From assembly GCA_000317655.1 (NCBI GenBank), contig CP003940.1, forward strand, positions 124,001 through 188,000: DNA of 64,000 nt, written 5' to 3'. Position 1 is the first letter of the stretch, and every line of letters starts with the position of its first letter. The notes under the pieces were generated by a model. It did not search any database. It worked only from the letters and a program-made list of their open reading frames with translations, and had not been told where the DNA came from. Origin of the DNA: Cyanobacterium stanieri PCC 7202. GTDB lineage: Bacteria; Cyanobacteriota; Cyanobacteriia; Cyanobacteriales; Cyanobacteriaceae. The position numbers and the translations under genes are program-made. Below are positions 53,972 through 62,841 of the stretch, in pieces.

Positions 53972-54550
53972 TTATTTTTCCTTACTTTTTGCCTGAATAT
54001 CAGCAATAGTAAAGATACTTTCAAATTCGAGTCCTTGAGATTGATAAAACTCGGCTCCCCCTGCTTGACGATCAACTAATGATATAATTTTATCAACTTG
54101 ATAACCAGCATCGATCAATCTTTCTACGGCTAACATGGCGGATTTTCCTGTGGTGACAACATCTTCTAATACTGTAACTACAGCCCCTGGGGGTAAATTA
54201 GGTCCTTCTATATAGGCTTTGGTGCCATGACCTTTGGCTTCTTTGCGGATAATCAGAGCAGGAATGGGGTTATTTTCGTAGGCAGAAACTACACTCACGG
54301 CGCTGACGATGGGATCAGCACCAAGGGTTAGCCCGGCTACCCCTTGAGCTTGAGGAGAAAGCATTTCATAGATTAGTTTTCCCACTGCCAAAGCACCCTG
54401 CGCCCTAAGAGTAACTTGTTTTCCGTTGAGATAAAAATTACTTTTTTGTCCAGAAGAAAGGGTAAAGTCCCCCTCTTGGTAGGCATACTCCACAAACATA
54501 TTTAGTAACTGTTGTTTGAGAGATAAGCTGTTATTTTCCATAATATTCAA
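53972..54550 (-). CDS. pyrE: Orotate phosphoribosyltransferase
   Basis: A 192-residue enzyme of de novo pyrimidine synthesis (orotate + PRPP to OMP). The substrate-binding 'DFTLSSGQKSNFYLNGKQVTL' is typical of the bacterial type, as is the PRPP motif 'VTVLEDVVTTGKSAMLAVERL'. 'RKEAKGHGTKAYIEG' carries the catalytic-loop Lys and His. An ATG three codons inside (MENNSLSLKQ) is an equally good start. It is divergent from the secreted protein gene at 54611, 60 bases away. Confidence 0.95.
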   Translation of the reverse strand: MNIMENNSLSLKQQLLNMFVEYAYQEGDFTLSSGQKSNFYLNGKQVTLRAQGALAVGKLIYEMLSPQAQGVAGLTLGADPIVSAVSVVSAYENNPIPALIIRKEAKGHGTKAYIEGPNLPPGAVVTVLEDVVTTGKSAMLAVERLIDAGYQVDKIISLVDRQAGGAEFYQSQGLEFESIFTIADIQAKSKEK

Positions 54551-54610
54551 GATATTTAATTCTAGTTTCCGTTACAATTAGAGCAACATGATTTTAGCAA
54601 ACAATTAATT

Positions 54611-55069
54611 ATGTTCCCAAAAATTTCTCGTTTTGTCACCATTGCAGCCCTAACTACTCTTACTTGTGTTATTGCCCACCCTCCCGATGTTGCGGCTTCG
54701 GAAATGGAGTTTATGGCTCAAAATACCTATCAAAATCGCTCTCGTTCTACGAATACTGAGGTAGTGGAGACGGAGGTTGCGCCTCTGAGTACCCCTGATC
54801 TGATCGAAAGGGCTTTTCACTATCATAGCGGTGATTTTTTTGAAAAATCTACTATTACTGGTTTCGTTGATAATATGTTAGGACTCCGTCATGGTGTGCA
54901 AGGATCTTTTCCTGAAAATAATATTGTTAAGGATGGTTTTCTGTTGAATGTAATTATCAGTGATTATTTTAAACAACTTAGGGAAGGTTCCCCTGCGGTA
55001 CGTACAAGGGATATGGACAGTCCTTTTCGGGATTCTATTAGAAGCAATCCCAATTATTTAAACCCTTAA
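54611..55069 (+). CDS. Hypothetical exported protein
   Basis: A 152-residue protein with a clear signal peptide (MFPKISRFVTIAALTTLTCVIA, cleavage probably near residue 29, 'DVAAS'). The mature part has a polar linker followed by 'PLSTPDLIERAFHYHSGDFFEKSTITGFVDNMLG' and 'NNIVKDGFLLNVIISDYFKQL'. No family name is known to me. It is presumably periplasmic or lumenal. Confidence 0.7.
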   Translation: MFPKISRFVTIAALTTLTCVIAHPPDVAASEMEFMAQNTYQNRSRSTNTEVVETEVAPLSTPDLIERAFHYHSGDFFEKSTITGFVDNMLGLRHGVQGSFPENNIVKDGFLLNVIISDYFKQLREGSPAVRTRDMDSPFRDSIRSNPNYLNP

Positions 55070-55085
55070 GGGCGGTTTTTAAAAA

Positions 55086-55158
55086 TCCAGGGTACAGGAG
55101 TTGAACCTGTCTAGGGCGAATTATGAGTTCGCTGCCTCAACCGCTCGGCCAACCCTGG
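55086..55158 (-). tRNA. tRNA with CAT anticodon, probably tRNA-Ile2 (lysidine type)
   Basis: A 73-nt cloverleaf on the minus strand. The acceptor CCAGGGT pairs with ACCCTGG, and the discriminator is A. The anticodon stem-loop is GCGAA-CTCATAA-TTCGC, and the T-arm is ACAGG/CCTGT. The D-arm 'GGCCGAGCGGTTGAGGC' and the 'AACTCATAATT' anticodon context resemble plastid trnI-CAU rather than elongator or initiator tRNA-Met. The assignment to Ile (C34 converted to lysidine by TilS) is by that resemblance. Confidence 0.85.
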
Positions 55159-55300
55159 TCACTTTCACTATTATAAAAGATACCACTACCCTTTTGTCAA
55201 ATCAAAAAGGTGGTTTCTCTTGGTTTTTCTGAGCTTTATTGATATTTTTTGATAAAAATATAGGTTTTTATTTTAGTTATAATTTATTATTATTTTAGTT

Positions 55301-55552
55301 ATGAATACAGGTGTAATAACTTTTTTATTGGTTATTTTTGGCAGTGTTTCTGCTGGTATCGCTACAGGGGCGATCGCCCATCGTATGGGAAATGAGTCTT
55401 TGGCAGGAATTACATCGCCCCAAGAAAACCCAACTCAACAGTATGTGGAGAGCAGTAATGACCCCGATCAACAATTTTCTTTGATCGATGAGCAGGAAAT
55501 TTTGAAAGAAATTAATGAAACAAAACAAAGGCATAAAAACACCCGTCAATAA
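55301..55552 (+). CDS. Small single-pass membrane protein, unknown
   Basis: An 83-residue protein with one N-terminal hydrophobic segment (VITFLLVIFGSVSAGIATGAIA). The tail is polar and glutamine-rich, containing a charged helix (LIDEQEILKEINETKQRHK). No family is recognised. The start is ATG at 55301, with no strong ribosome-binding site visible. Confidence 0.55.
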   Translation: MNTGVITFLLVIFGSVSAGIATGAIAHRMGNESLAGITSPQENPTQQYVESSNDPDQQFSLIDEQEILKEINETKQRHKNTRQ

Positions 55553-55653
55553 AGTTTTTGCTAGATTTTATTTTGCTTTTTAAAAAATAATTTTACTTAT
55601 TAAATAAAAGTATATTTGTTATTTCCCCCCCAGAAATTTAAATTAATTTGTCT

Positions 55654-56655
55654 ATGAATAGTGAACCTGAAAAACAAATTGAAAAACCTTGGTGGAATCG
55701 TCCATTATGGGGCGATCGCACCATGGTAGAAAAATTAGACTCAATTATTCATAAAAACCATGAACAAATCCCAGAAGAAGTAATAGAACATCATAAACAG
55801 GTGATGTCGGAGTTAAAAATTTTGACCCCCATTGCCCGTGCCTTAGATAATCCTAAATTTGTCGAATCAGAATTTATTACCTTTTTTAACATCACCAATC
55901 TTTTCGCCAAAGAAATAGGAGAATATGAAGGACTGAGGAACTATGTTGCCCTTTTTCGGGTGGCAGTAGAAGCCAAAAATACCTTTCTCAAAATTGAACA
56001 AATAGAATTGTCCCATCGCAGCACTAAACAACAAGAATTATATAACTTTGTTTTGGGAAAACTAGGCGAAAAAATTGATTCGGCAACATTTATCGAAATT
56101 TTAAATATAGAAAAAGAGCAAATTTTACAAGGAGTAAAAACAGAAGAGGGGAAATTTGCTGTCAATTCTTACGTTGATACCCTAGAAACTATTGCTCGTC
56201 AAGATGACCTTGGTTTAAAACTTTTATATCTTTTCAAAAAATATAACTTAGACGATTTTTCTTTATTAAAAATAGTCTCAGACATGATTGATTATTTAGT
56301 AAATAAAAATCTCCAAAATTTTGAAGAAATTGTTTTATTTGTCAAAGTTAATCGAGATAAATTTATACAATTAAGTAATATTATCGAAATTCCCCCAGAC
56401 AAAACCACCGACCAAGACTTTGCGAGGATGTTTCAATACATCGCCCTGAAAAGAAAATATCAAGAAATTTATGTTCAGTTTCAAAGACTACTAGAACTTT
56501 TAGTCGTATGGAATGATTTTTATCAAACCGCCAAAGACATCAGAAACCATTATCCCAACACAGAATTTGACCATCCCCCAGAGTTTGAGAAAGCGATTCC
56601 GGGAGAGGATTTATACTTTAGATACCAGAATATTCTCAAAAATCTAAAAAGTTAA
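55654..56655 (+). CDS. Hypothetical cytoplasmic helical protein
   Basis: A 333-residue, highly charged and apparently all-helical protein that I cannot place in a family. It begins MNSEPEKQIEKPWWNRPLWGD. It contains several amphipathic segments (for example 'NFEEIVLFVKVNRDKFIQLSNII' and 'YIALKRKYQEIYVQFQRLLELL'). No catalytic motif, signal or membrane helix is seen. An in-frame TTG at 55648 is less likely than the ATG. It lies 11 bases ahead of the ferredoxin gene, so the two are probably co-transcribed. Confidence 0.7.
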   Translation: MNSEPEKQIEKPWWNRPLWGDRTMVEKLDSIIHKNHEQIPEEVIEHHKQVMSELKILTPIARALDNPKFVESEFITFFNITNLFAKEIGEYEGLRNYVALFRVAVEAKNTFLKIEQIELSHRSTKQQELYNFVLGKLGEKIDSATFIEILNIEKEQILQGVKTEEGKFAVNSYVDTLETIARQDDLGLKLLYLFKKYNLDDFSLLKIVSDMIDYLVNKNLQNFEEIVLFVKVNRDKFIQLSNIIEIPPDKTTDQDFARMFQYIALKRKYQEIYVQFQRLLELLVVWNDFYQTAKDIRNHYPNTEFDHPPEFEKAIPGEDLYFRYQNILKNLKS

Positions 56656-56666
56656 AAAAAATCATC

Positions 56667-56906
56667 ATGAGTGTGAGAGTAAAATTTTTACCTGATAATA
56701 TTACCACCGAAGCCCAAGCAGGAGAGCCATTATTGGAAGTGGCATCCCGTGCAGGGGTGTTTATTCCTACAGGGTGCTTAATGGGTTCTTGTCATGCCTG
56801 TGAAGTGGAAATAGGGGACGGGGATATAATATGTGCTTGTATTAGTGCAGTACCAGCAGGAGAAGAAGAGTTAACAATTAATGTATACTCTGATCCTGTT
56901 TGGTAA
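56667..56906 (+). CDS. Small [2Fe-2S] ferredoxin
   Basis: A 79-residue plant-type ferredoxin fold. The cluster ligands are Cys37, Cys42 and Cys45 (CLMGSCHAC), with a fourth Cys at 56 or 58 (IICAC). It is shorter than photosynthetic PetF (about 97 aa), because the segment between the third and fourth cysteines is brief. It acts as a soluble electron carrier; the partner is unknown. It is 20 bases upstream of trmL. Confidence 0.88.
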   Translation: MSVRVKFLPDNITTEAQAGEPLLEVASRAGVFIPTGCLMGSCHACEVEIGDGDIICACISAVPAGEEELTINVYSDPVW

Positions 56907-56926
56907 ATTTATTTTTGTGACTATCC

Positions 56927-57379
56927 ATGCCTAAAATTGTTTTAGTTCATCCCCAGATTCCCCCCAATACGGGCAATATTGCCCGAACCTGTGCCGCTAC
57001 AGGTACAGAATTACATTTAGTCGGTCCTTTAGGGTTTGAAATAAGCGATCGCTACTTAAAACGAGCCGGGCTAGATTACTGGCCCCATGTAGCTTTGTCC
57101 TATCACAACGACATCGACGAATTTTTGCAAGTAGCCCACCGTAGAGGAGGAAGATTAATTGGTTATAGTGTACGGGGGAAAAAAAATTATTTGGATTGTG
57201 AATATTTAACAGATGATTGGTTATTATTTGGTAGTGAAACAAACGGATTACCACCAGAACTACTGGCAAAATGTCATCTAACCAGTTTCATTCCCATGGA
57301 ACAGGGTAAAGTTCGTAGCTTAAATCTATCTGTAAGCGTTGCCGTGGTGTTATTTGAAACTCTACGCCAACTAAGATAA
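56927..57379 (+). CDS. trmL: tRNA (cytidine(34)-2'-O)-methyltransferase TrmL
   Basis: A 150-residue SPOUT (trefoil-knot) methyltransferase that methylates the wobble ribose of tRNA-Leu isoacceptors. Motifs: 'VLVHPQIPPNTGNIARTCAATGTELHLVGPLGF' (here IVLVHPQIP...), 'LLFGSETNGLP' and the knot segment 'VRSLNLSVSVAVVLFETLRQL'. Length is typical of TrmL/YibK. Confidence 0.95.
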   Translation: MPKIVLVHPQIPPNTGNIARTCAATGTELHLVGPLGFEISDRYLKRAGLDYWPHVALSYHNDIDEFLQVAHRRGGRLIGYSVRGKKNYLDCEYLTDDWLLFGSETNGLPPELLAKCHLTSFIPMEQGKVRSLNLSVSVAVVLFETLRQLR

Positions 57380-57575
57380 ATAAACCCTAACCAAGGATAA
57401 AAAATCCTTATATTGATCAAAAATGTACATTTACTGATAGATTAAGTTAAAATTTAGCTTTCACATTTTCTTAATATTCAATGACCTCGATAGCGACTTC
57501 ACAGTAATGTTTTTATTTCTGTTTGTAGTTCTCTGTCTATTATTTTTATCAATATCAAGTAACAGGAACAGAACG

Positions 57576-58985
57576 ATGAATTTTCAACCCACATCTCAGA
57601 ATTTATATAAAGGAGCATTTGCGATCGCCCTTGGAATTATTGCCATACCAGAATCGGCTTCGGCGGTGGTTATCAATGAACCAGTTTTGCAAAACCCCAA
57701 TGCTCCAAAACTGCTAATAAGTGATTCTGAACAACTAGCCTCCCTTAGTCCTTACCAAGAAGAAATCTCGAAATCGGAAAAATTTGCCCACCGTTCCCCA
57801 GAAATACAGAGTCAAGAATTCGACATTGCCAGTAACCGTAGATTAAATCAACTACTTAGTGCCAATGAACAACCAGAATTGACTCCCGTATTCAACCTAG
57901 CCAATGCCCCATCAGGCAACACTACCAACCCCGAAGAAATTAGCAAATACCAAAACAAAGAACAACAAAACGCTTCATCGTTGAACTTTGGCAATCATCA
58001 AGAAAATCAAATCGCTCAATCATCCCCCGAAGGAATTTCCATCCCCGTATATACCAATAACCAAGCAGAAGTAAACAACCAAACCAATCAGTCTACTTCA
58101 GGGATTCCTATTCAAATAATTCCTGCCTCTGGTAATCAACCCCATAATAATAATTATTCCCAGAACGAACCCGTCTTAATCCCCACCCAAACCGACTTTA
58201 CCCTCACCAACAATCCCCCTACCCAAACCTTTGAAGGGGAAGAACAAACCACCGCCCGTAATAGTTTTCCCCAACACAGCCCAGAAATTCAAGAAGACTT
58301 TAGCCAAACCTATAAGCCAGAAGAATATCAAGAAAATGCTGGAGTACCCATTCAAGTCCAGAGTTTTACCGCCAATAATCAACCTACCCTAATCACCAAT
58401 CAAGAAAACCTTAATTTTAATAGCAGGTCCATTAGCGAAAGTATTGCTACTAACCCCCCTTCTCCCTCTAGGGAAGTAGCTTCCATCCCCATCCAAGTGG
58501 ACTTTTATAACCCTACTAATATGCCCCCAGCAGGGGATATTGGTTCTCCCGAACTACCATCCCAACTCAATTCTCCTGACCAACATCTACCCGAAACCAG
58601 AAGACCTTTTAATGGATATATCTGGCCTGCTAGGGGAACATTTACCTCTGGATTTGGCCCTAGATGGGGAAGAATGCACCGAGGTATAGATATTGCTGGT
58701 CCTGTGGGGACTCCCATCGTAGCCGCCGCCGATGGAGAGGTAATTAGTTCTGGTTGGAACTCAGGGGGTTTTGGTAACTGGGTTCGTATCAGGCACAGTG
58801 ATGGATCTATTACCCTTTATGCCCACAACAGCCGTAACCATGTTCGTCGTGGTCAGCAAGTCAGACAAGGGCAACTAATCGCCGACATGGGTAGCACTGG
58901 ATTTAGTACCGGGCCCCACCTTCATTTTGAGATTCACCGTGGTGGTCGTGCAGTTGATCCCATGGGACATTTAGCCAGAAGATAG
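57576..58985 (+). CDS. M23 family (LytM-type) peptidoglycan metallopeptidase
   Basis: A 469-residue exported protein. The N-terminus (to 'PESASA') is a signal sequence. A long Gln/Asn/Pro-rich disordered region of about 320 residues follows, with repeated 'IPIQV/IPVYT'-type short motifs (GIPIQIIPA, GVPIQVQSF, SIPIQVDFY). The M23 domain is at the C-terminus: 'GPRWGRMHRGIDIAGPVGTPIVAAADGEV' (HxxxD zinc ligands) and 'TGPHLHFEIHRGG' (HxH). Both motifs are intact, so it may be catalytically active. An in-frame ATG at 57507 would add 23 hydrophobic residues; I prefer 57576 for its ribosome-binding site and standard signal peptide. Confidence 0.9.
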   Translation: MNFQPTSQNLYKGAFAIALGIIAIPESASAVVINEPVLQNPNAPKLLISDSEQLASLSPYQEEISKSEKFAHRSPEIQSQEFDIASNRRLNQLLSANEQPELTPVFNLANAPSGNTTNPEEISKYQNKEQQNASSLNFGNHQENQIAQSSPEGISIPVYTNNQAEVNNQTNQSTSGIPIQIIPASGNQPHNNNYSQNEPVLIPTQTDFTLTNNPPTQTFEGEEQTTARNSFPQHSPEIQEDFSQTYKPEEYQENAGVPIQVQSFTANNQPTLITNQENLNFNSRSISESIATNPPSPSREVASIPIQVDFYNPTNMPPAGDIGSPELPSQLNSPDQHLPETRRPFNGYIWPARGTFTSGFGPRWGRMHRGIDIAGPVGTPIVAAADGEVISSGWNSGGFGNWVRIRHSDGSITLYAHNSRNHVRRGQQVRQGQLIADMGSTGFSTGPHLHFEIHRGGRAVDPMGHLARR

Positions 58986-59006
58986 TCAGTTAAATTAGAT
59001 TGTGAA

Positions 59007-59024
59007 CCCTCCCACATGGGGGGG
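59007..59024 (+). terminator. GC-rich hairpin after the M23 gene
   Basis: CCCTCCC (59007-59013), loop ACAT, GGGGGGG (59018-59024). It is followed by TAAAATAAAATTT rather than a clean T-run, so termination is possible but weak. Confidence 0.45.
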
Positions 59025-59074
59025 TAAAATAAAATTTATAGCTATCTTTTTTTTACTATCATTGTTCATTTACT

Positions 59075-60895
59075 ATGACTCACATTCACTGCATCAATCC
59101 CCAATGTAATGCCGTCAATCCAATGAATGAGGGTATTTGTGAGCAATGCCAGACTCCTTTGGTTAGGCGTTATTTATGGGTAATGGGTGAAGTTGATCCG
59201 TCTTGGGAGGTTGGTTCTACCATTGACGATCGCTTTTATCTAGTCAGTGAGAATATAGTTTTAGATCTTAAGCCGAGGGATGCGACCATGTTTCCCGAGG
59301 ATATTCCCCCCGAAATAGTTACTTATCAACGGTTGTTTGCCCAAAGATTGCATCTTCCTCAAGTCTATGGGGCGATCGCCCATAAAAACACCGCTTGGTT
59401 ATTAGAGCATCAAAGTATTCCCCTTACCCCTTCAGGGGAATTAATGTATCCGCAGATATTTCCCACCCTCAAGAGTTGTTGGGCAGAGGCTTCCCCCCTC
59501 AGACAACTAAACTGGTTATGGCAAATAGTCCAACTTTGGTATTACCTCAAAAGGCAAAAAGTTCTGTCCAGCTTTCTTCAGCAAGATAATATAAGGGTGG
59601 ATAACGGCATTATCAAGATCATGGAATTAAGCCCAGATCACCACTACAAACCCACCTTTCAAGACTTGGGAAACTTCCTCGAGCCATTAGTAGAACAAAG
59701 TGCCGCAATCATCAAGGAAATCGTTGCCCATCTGGTGCTGAGTTTACAACAAAGACTGATTACCAACTCGGGCGAAATAATTAAAATTTTAGACCAAAGC
59801 CTATTTATCCTAGGAAATGACTATTATCAAAGAAAATATCATATCCTGACCACCACAGATCCCGGTAAAAAAAGAGGAAAAAACGAAGATGCTTGTTATC
59901 CCCCCTCCTTAGAATTAAAAGAAAATGCGTCGGGCATAAACACCCTAACCATTATTTGTGATGGATTAGGTGGTCAAAAAGGCGGTGAGGTTGCCTCCAA
60001 TTTAGCCATAACCACCCTAGCAACAGAGTTAAAGCAAATTTACGAAAAACAACTCAAAGATACCCTCTATAAGCAAACCTGGACACCTTTAATTGATAAA
60101 GAAAAAATCCTCTCGGCTTTATCAAAAGCCAATGATCAAATTACCACCATCAATAATCAAGAAGAGCGTAAAGATCGAGATAGGATGGGAACCACAGTGG
60201 TTTTAACCATGGGTTTAGACCATGAAATTTATTTGGGTCATGTGGGCGATTCTCGTATTTATCTCATTACCAAGCAGGGTTGCCATCAATTGACGGTAGA
60301 TGATGACTTGGCTTCTCGGGAAGTGCGTTTAGGTTATAGTTTTTATCGAGAAATTAGTCGCAATCCTCAAGCAGGGGCTTTAATTCAGGCTCTGGGTACT
60401 GACTATGCCAAAAATATTCACCCCCACATCAAAAGAATTATTCCCGATGAGGATTGTATTTTATTGTTATGCTCTGATGGTTTATCGGATTTTGAAAGGG
60501 TAGAACAATATTGGCATCAAGAAGTTTTGCCGATTTTAGAGGGTAAGGCTTCTTTGCAAGATAGTATTGATAATTTATTACAAATTGCTCTGACTAAAAA
60601 TGGTCATGATAATATAACCATTGGTTTAGTCCATTGTCAGGTATATCGGGAAGATAGCCCAAAACAAAAGGAATTATCTTGGGAGGTATTAGCTTCGGTG
60701 TTACCTAATTTACCTCAACCTGATTTATCGGCAGTCACGGTAGTAAGGCAAGATAAGGGCTTTTTTGACCGCTATAAATATGCCATTGTCATAATGTTGG
60801 TAGTTTTTGGGGTAGTTTTTGGGGTTTTTTATCAGTTGAGAACTTCACAAAATACTCCTCAACCTTCCTCTGGTCAACCTGAATTTTATGGCTGA
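59075..60895 (+). CDS. PP2C-type protein phosphatase with zinc ribbon and C-terminal membrane helix
   Basis: A 606-residue protein. An N-terminal zinc ribbon has Cys6, Cys11, Cys22 and Cys25. A kinase-like or regulatory region follows (about 45-245, 'DRFYLVSENIVLDLKPRD'), without a visible kinase catalytic loop. The PP2C domain (about 265-545) has 'KRGKNEDACY', 'IICDGLGGQKGGEVAS', 'GHVGDSRIYLI', 'LLCSDGLSDF' and 'HDNITIGLV'. All metal-binding Asp residues are present. One transmembrane helix lies near the C-terminus. It dephosphorylates Ser/Thr on unknown targets. The stop overlaps the next gene's start by 8 bases. Confidence 0.92.
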   Translation: MTHIHCINPQCNAVNPMNEGICEQCQTPLVRRYLWVMGEVDPSWEVGSTIDDRFYLVSENIVLDLKPRDATMFPEDIPPEIVTYQRLFAQRLHLPQVYGAIAHKNTAWLLEHQSIPLTPSGELMYPQIFPTLKSCWAEASPLRQLNWLWQIVQLWYYLKRQKVLSSFLQQDNIRVDNGIIKIMELSPDHHYKPTFQDLGNFLEPLVEQSAAIIKEIVAHLVLSLQQRLITNSGEIIKILDQSLFILGNDYYQRKYHILTTTDPGKKRGKNEDACYPPSLELKENASGINTLTIICDGLGGQKGGEVASNLAITTLATELKQIYEKQLKDTLYKQTWTPLIDKEKILSALSKANDQITTINNQEERKDRDRMGTTVVLTMGLDHEIYLGHVGDSRIYLITKQGCHQLTVDDDLASREVRLGYSFYREISRNPQAGALIQALGTDYAKNIHPHIKRIIPDEDCILLLCSDGLSDFERVEQYWHQEVLPILEGKASLQDSIDNLLQIALTKNGHDNITIGLVHCQVYREDSPKQKELSWEVLASVLPNLPQPDLSAVTVVRQDKGFFDRYKYAIVIMLVVFGVVFGVFYQLRTSQNTPQPSSGQPEFYG

Positions 60896-62315
60896 TTTTT
60901 TGCAAAAAAAATTAAGGCAAATTTGGGGTTATGATGATTTTCGTTATCCCCAAGCTCAAGTAGTTGAGTCTCTTTTGGCGGGGGAAGATTGTCTGGTGGT
61001 GATGCCCACGGGCGGGGGAAAGTCCATCTGTTTCCAGTTACCTGCTCTGTTAGGCTCAGGTTTAACGGTGGTGGTTTCTCCTCTGATTGCTTTGATGGAA
61101 AATCAGGTTAAGGATTTAAAGCAAAGGGGGGTGTCAGCGGAGTTTTGCCATGGGGAAATGATCAGGGGCGATCGCACTCGGGCATTACAAAAGTTGCGAG
61201 ATGGTGCTTTAAAGTTATTATACATAGCCCCTGAAACCCTTTTGAGTCCGCCCATATGGGAAATTATTAGCTCCCCCCCATTGGTGATTAATAGTTTGAT
61301 TATTGATGAGGCTCACTGTGTGGCTCAGTGGGGAAAAACTTTTCGCCCTAGTTATACCCGTTTGGGGAGCATCCGCCCTAGTTTAATGAAGCTGAAAAAA
61401 AATCAGGTAATGGCGATCGCCTGTTTTACCGCCACAGCAGACATTACGACTCAAAAAATCATTAGTGATACCCTCGGACTAAGAAAACCAAAAAAATTTA
61501 TCCTCAATCCCTATCGTAATAACTTACACCTCAAAATAAAACAGATATGGACACCCAAAGGGAGGAAAAAACAACTAATTAACTTCCTCAATCAACATCA
61601 AAACCGCAGTGGCTTAGTGTACACTCGAACCAGAAAAGAAGCTCAAAATATTTCCCATTGGTTAACCAAACAAGGTCATCAAAACTATTTTTATCACGGA
61701 GGTTTGCCCAGTGGACAAAGGAGAAAAATTGAAAAGGATTGGTTAGAAGAAAAAGTTAAATTTGTGGTGTGTACCAATGCCTTTGGTATGGGCATCAATA
61801 AAGAAAATTTGGGCTGGATAGTTCACTATCAAGTACCTCCTTATCTTGCCGATTATCTCCAAGAAATTGGCAGAGGAGGAAGGGATGGAAACATTTGCCA
61901 TAGTTTAAGCATCATCAGTGAATGTACTGGATTGTTAGATCCTACCGATAGACAAATGCGCTCTTTTTTCTTGACCAAAACCCTTGATTATTATCAACAA
62001 ACAGAAAAGTTAGTCAAAAATTTATCTTCCCAATCTGTTTACTCCATATCAGAACAAAATCAACTCTGTTTAGGGATTTTGACCACAGGAAAACAATTGC
62101 ATTGGTTAGATCCTTTTCATTATCAACTAAAATTAAATCGTCCTCAAAGGGTAATCAAGGAAATGATTATCTACGAAAAGCAGTTGATTAGGGAAATGAA
62201 ACAATATTTAATCACCAAAAATTGTCGTTGGGCTTTTTTACTAAGGGCTTTTGATCATAATATTTCTTCTTCCTTTCGTTGCGGTGTTTGCGATAATTGT
62301 TTAAAACAGAGTTAG
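60888..62315 (+). CDS. recQ: RecQ-family ATP-dependent DNA helicase
   Basis: A 475-residue superfamily 2 helicase. Seen: motif 0 'FRYPQAQVVESLLAGEDCLVVMPTGGGKSICFQLP' (Walker A), DEAH in 'LIIDEAHCVAQWG', motif III 'CFTATA', and motif VI 'QEIGRGGRDG'. A C-terminal zinc-binding Cys set is visible (CGVCDNC with an upstream Cys). No HRDC domain follows, so it is a short RecQ. It acts at stalled forks and in recombination. The ATG lies inside the end of the phosphatase gene, implying coupled translation. Confidence 0.93.
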   Translation: MADFLQKKLRQIWGYDDFRYPQAQVVESLLAGEDCLVVMPTGGGKSICFQLPALLGSGLTVVVSPLIALMENQVKDLKQRGVSAEFCHGEMIRGDRTRALQKLRDGALKLLYIAPETLLSPPIWEIISSPPLVINSLIIDEAHCVAQWGKTFRPSYTRLGSIRPSLMKLKKNQVMAIACFTATADITTQKIISDTLGLRKPKKFILNPYRNNLHLKIKQIWTPKGRKKQLINFLNQHQNRSGLVYTRTRKEAQNISHWLTKQGHQNYFYHGGLPSGQRRKIEKDWLEEKVKFVVCTNAFGMGINKENLGWIVHYQVPPYLADYLQEIGRGGRDGNICHSLSIISECTGLLDPTDRQMRSFFLTKTLDYYQQTEKLVKNLSSQSVYSISEQNQLCLGILTTGKQLHWLDPFHYQLKLNRPQRVIKEMIIYEKQLIREMKQYLITKNCRWAFLLRAFDHNISSSFRCGVCDNCLKQS

Positions 62316-62318
62316 TTT

Positions 62319-62783
62319 ATGGAAAAAAATCAAGAAAAACAGTTAGTGTGTGGTTGGGAAGAGTTTTGGGGTTGTTGTGAAACTGTAGCTCAGGCTATGA
62401 TTAATAATCATCAATCTTATACTCAGGCGATCGCCATTGTCCGAGGAGGATATTATCTAGGGGATTATCTTTCCCGTCGTTTTCAGATTCCTTTGGGGGT
62501 AATTGCCACTAAAAGTTATTCTGAAAGCAATCATCAGCAAGAGGAGTTGATCATCGGCGAACTTTCTTGGGTTCAAAAACCCTATGGTAAAATTTTGTTA
62601 GTAGATGATTTGGTGGACACAGGGATAACTCTAAAAGCTATCAAAAATAAATTAATTCAAGAGTATGAAGTAGAAGTAGATACGGCGGTAATTTGGCAAA
62701 AATCCCATGCTCAGTTCCAGCCCGACTATTATCATAGTGTTACTCCCTCAGATTGTTGGATTATTCAACCTTTTGAAATATAA
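62319..62783 (+). CDS. Phosphoribosyltransferase domain protein
   Basis: A 154-residue type I PRTase. The PRPP-binding motif is 'ILLVDDLVDTGITLKAIKN', and the N-terminal 'AIAIVRGGYYLGDYLSRRFQIPLGVI' provides the PPi loop. It resembles xanthine/hypoxanthine-guanine phosphoribosyltransferases of purine salvage; the base used is not determinable. It starts 3 bases after the recQ stop, in the same operon as the phosphatase and helicase. Confidence 0.87.
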   Translation: MEKNQEKQLVCGWEEFWGCCETVAQAMINNHQSYTQAIAIVRGGYYLGDYLSRRFQIPLGVIATKSYSESNHQQEELIIGELSWVQKPYGKILLVDDLVDTGITLKAIKNKLIQEYEVEVDTAVIWQKSHAQFQPDYYHSVTPSDCWIIQPFEI

Positions 62784-62841
62784 TCATATATTTTTTATCA
62801 AGTCTTAATTATTTTTTATTTTCAATAAACAGTTATTTTAC

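Noticed and set aside
57507-57575. Longer start of the M23 peptidase
   Set aside because: It would place a second hydrophobic stretch before an already complete signal peptide; the ATG at 57576 has a better ribosome-binding site.
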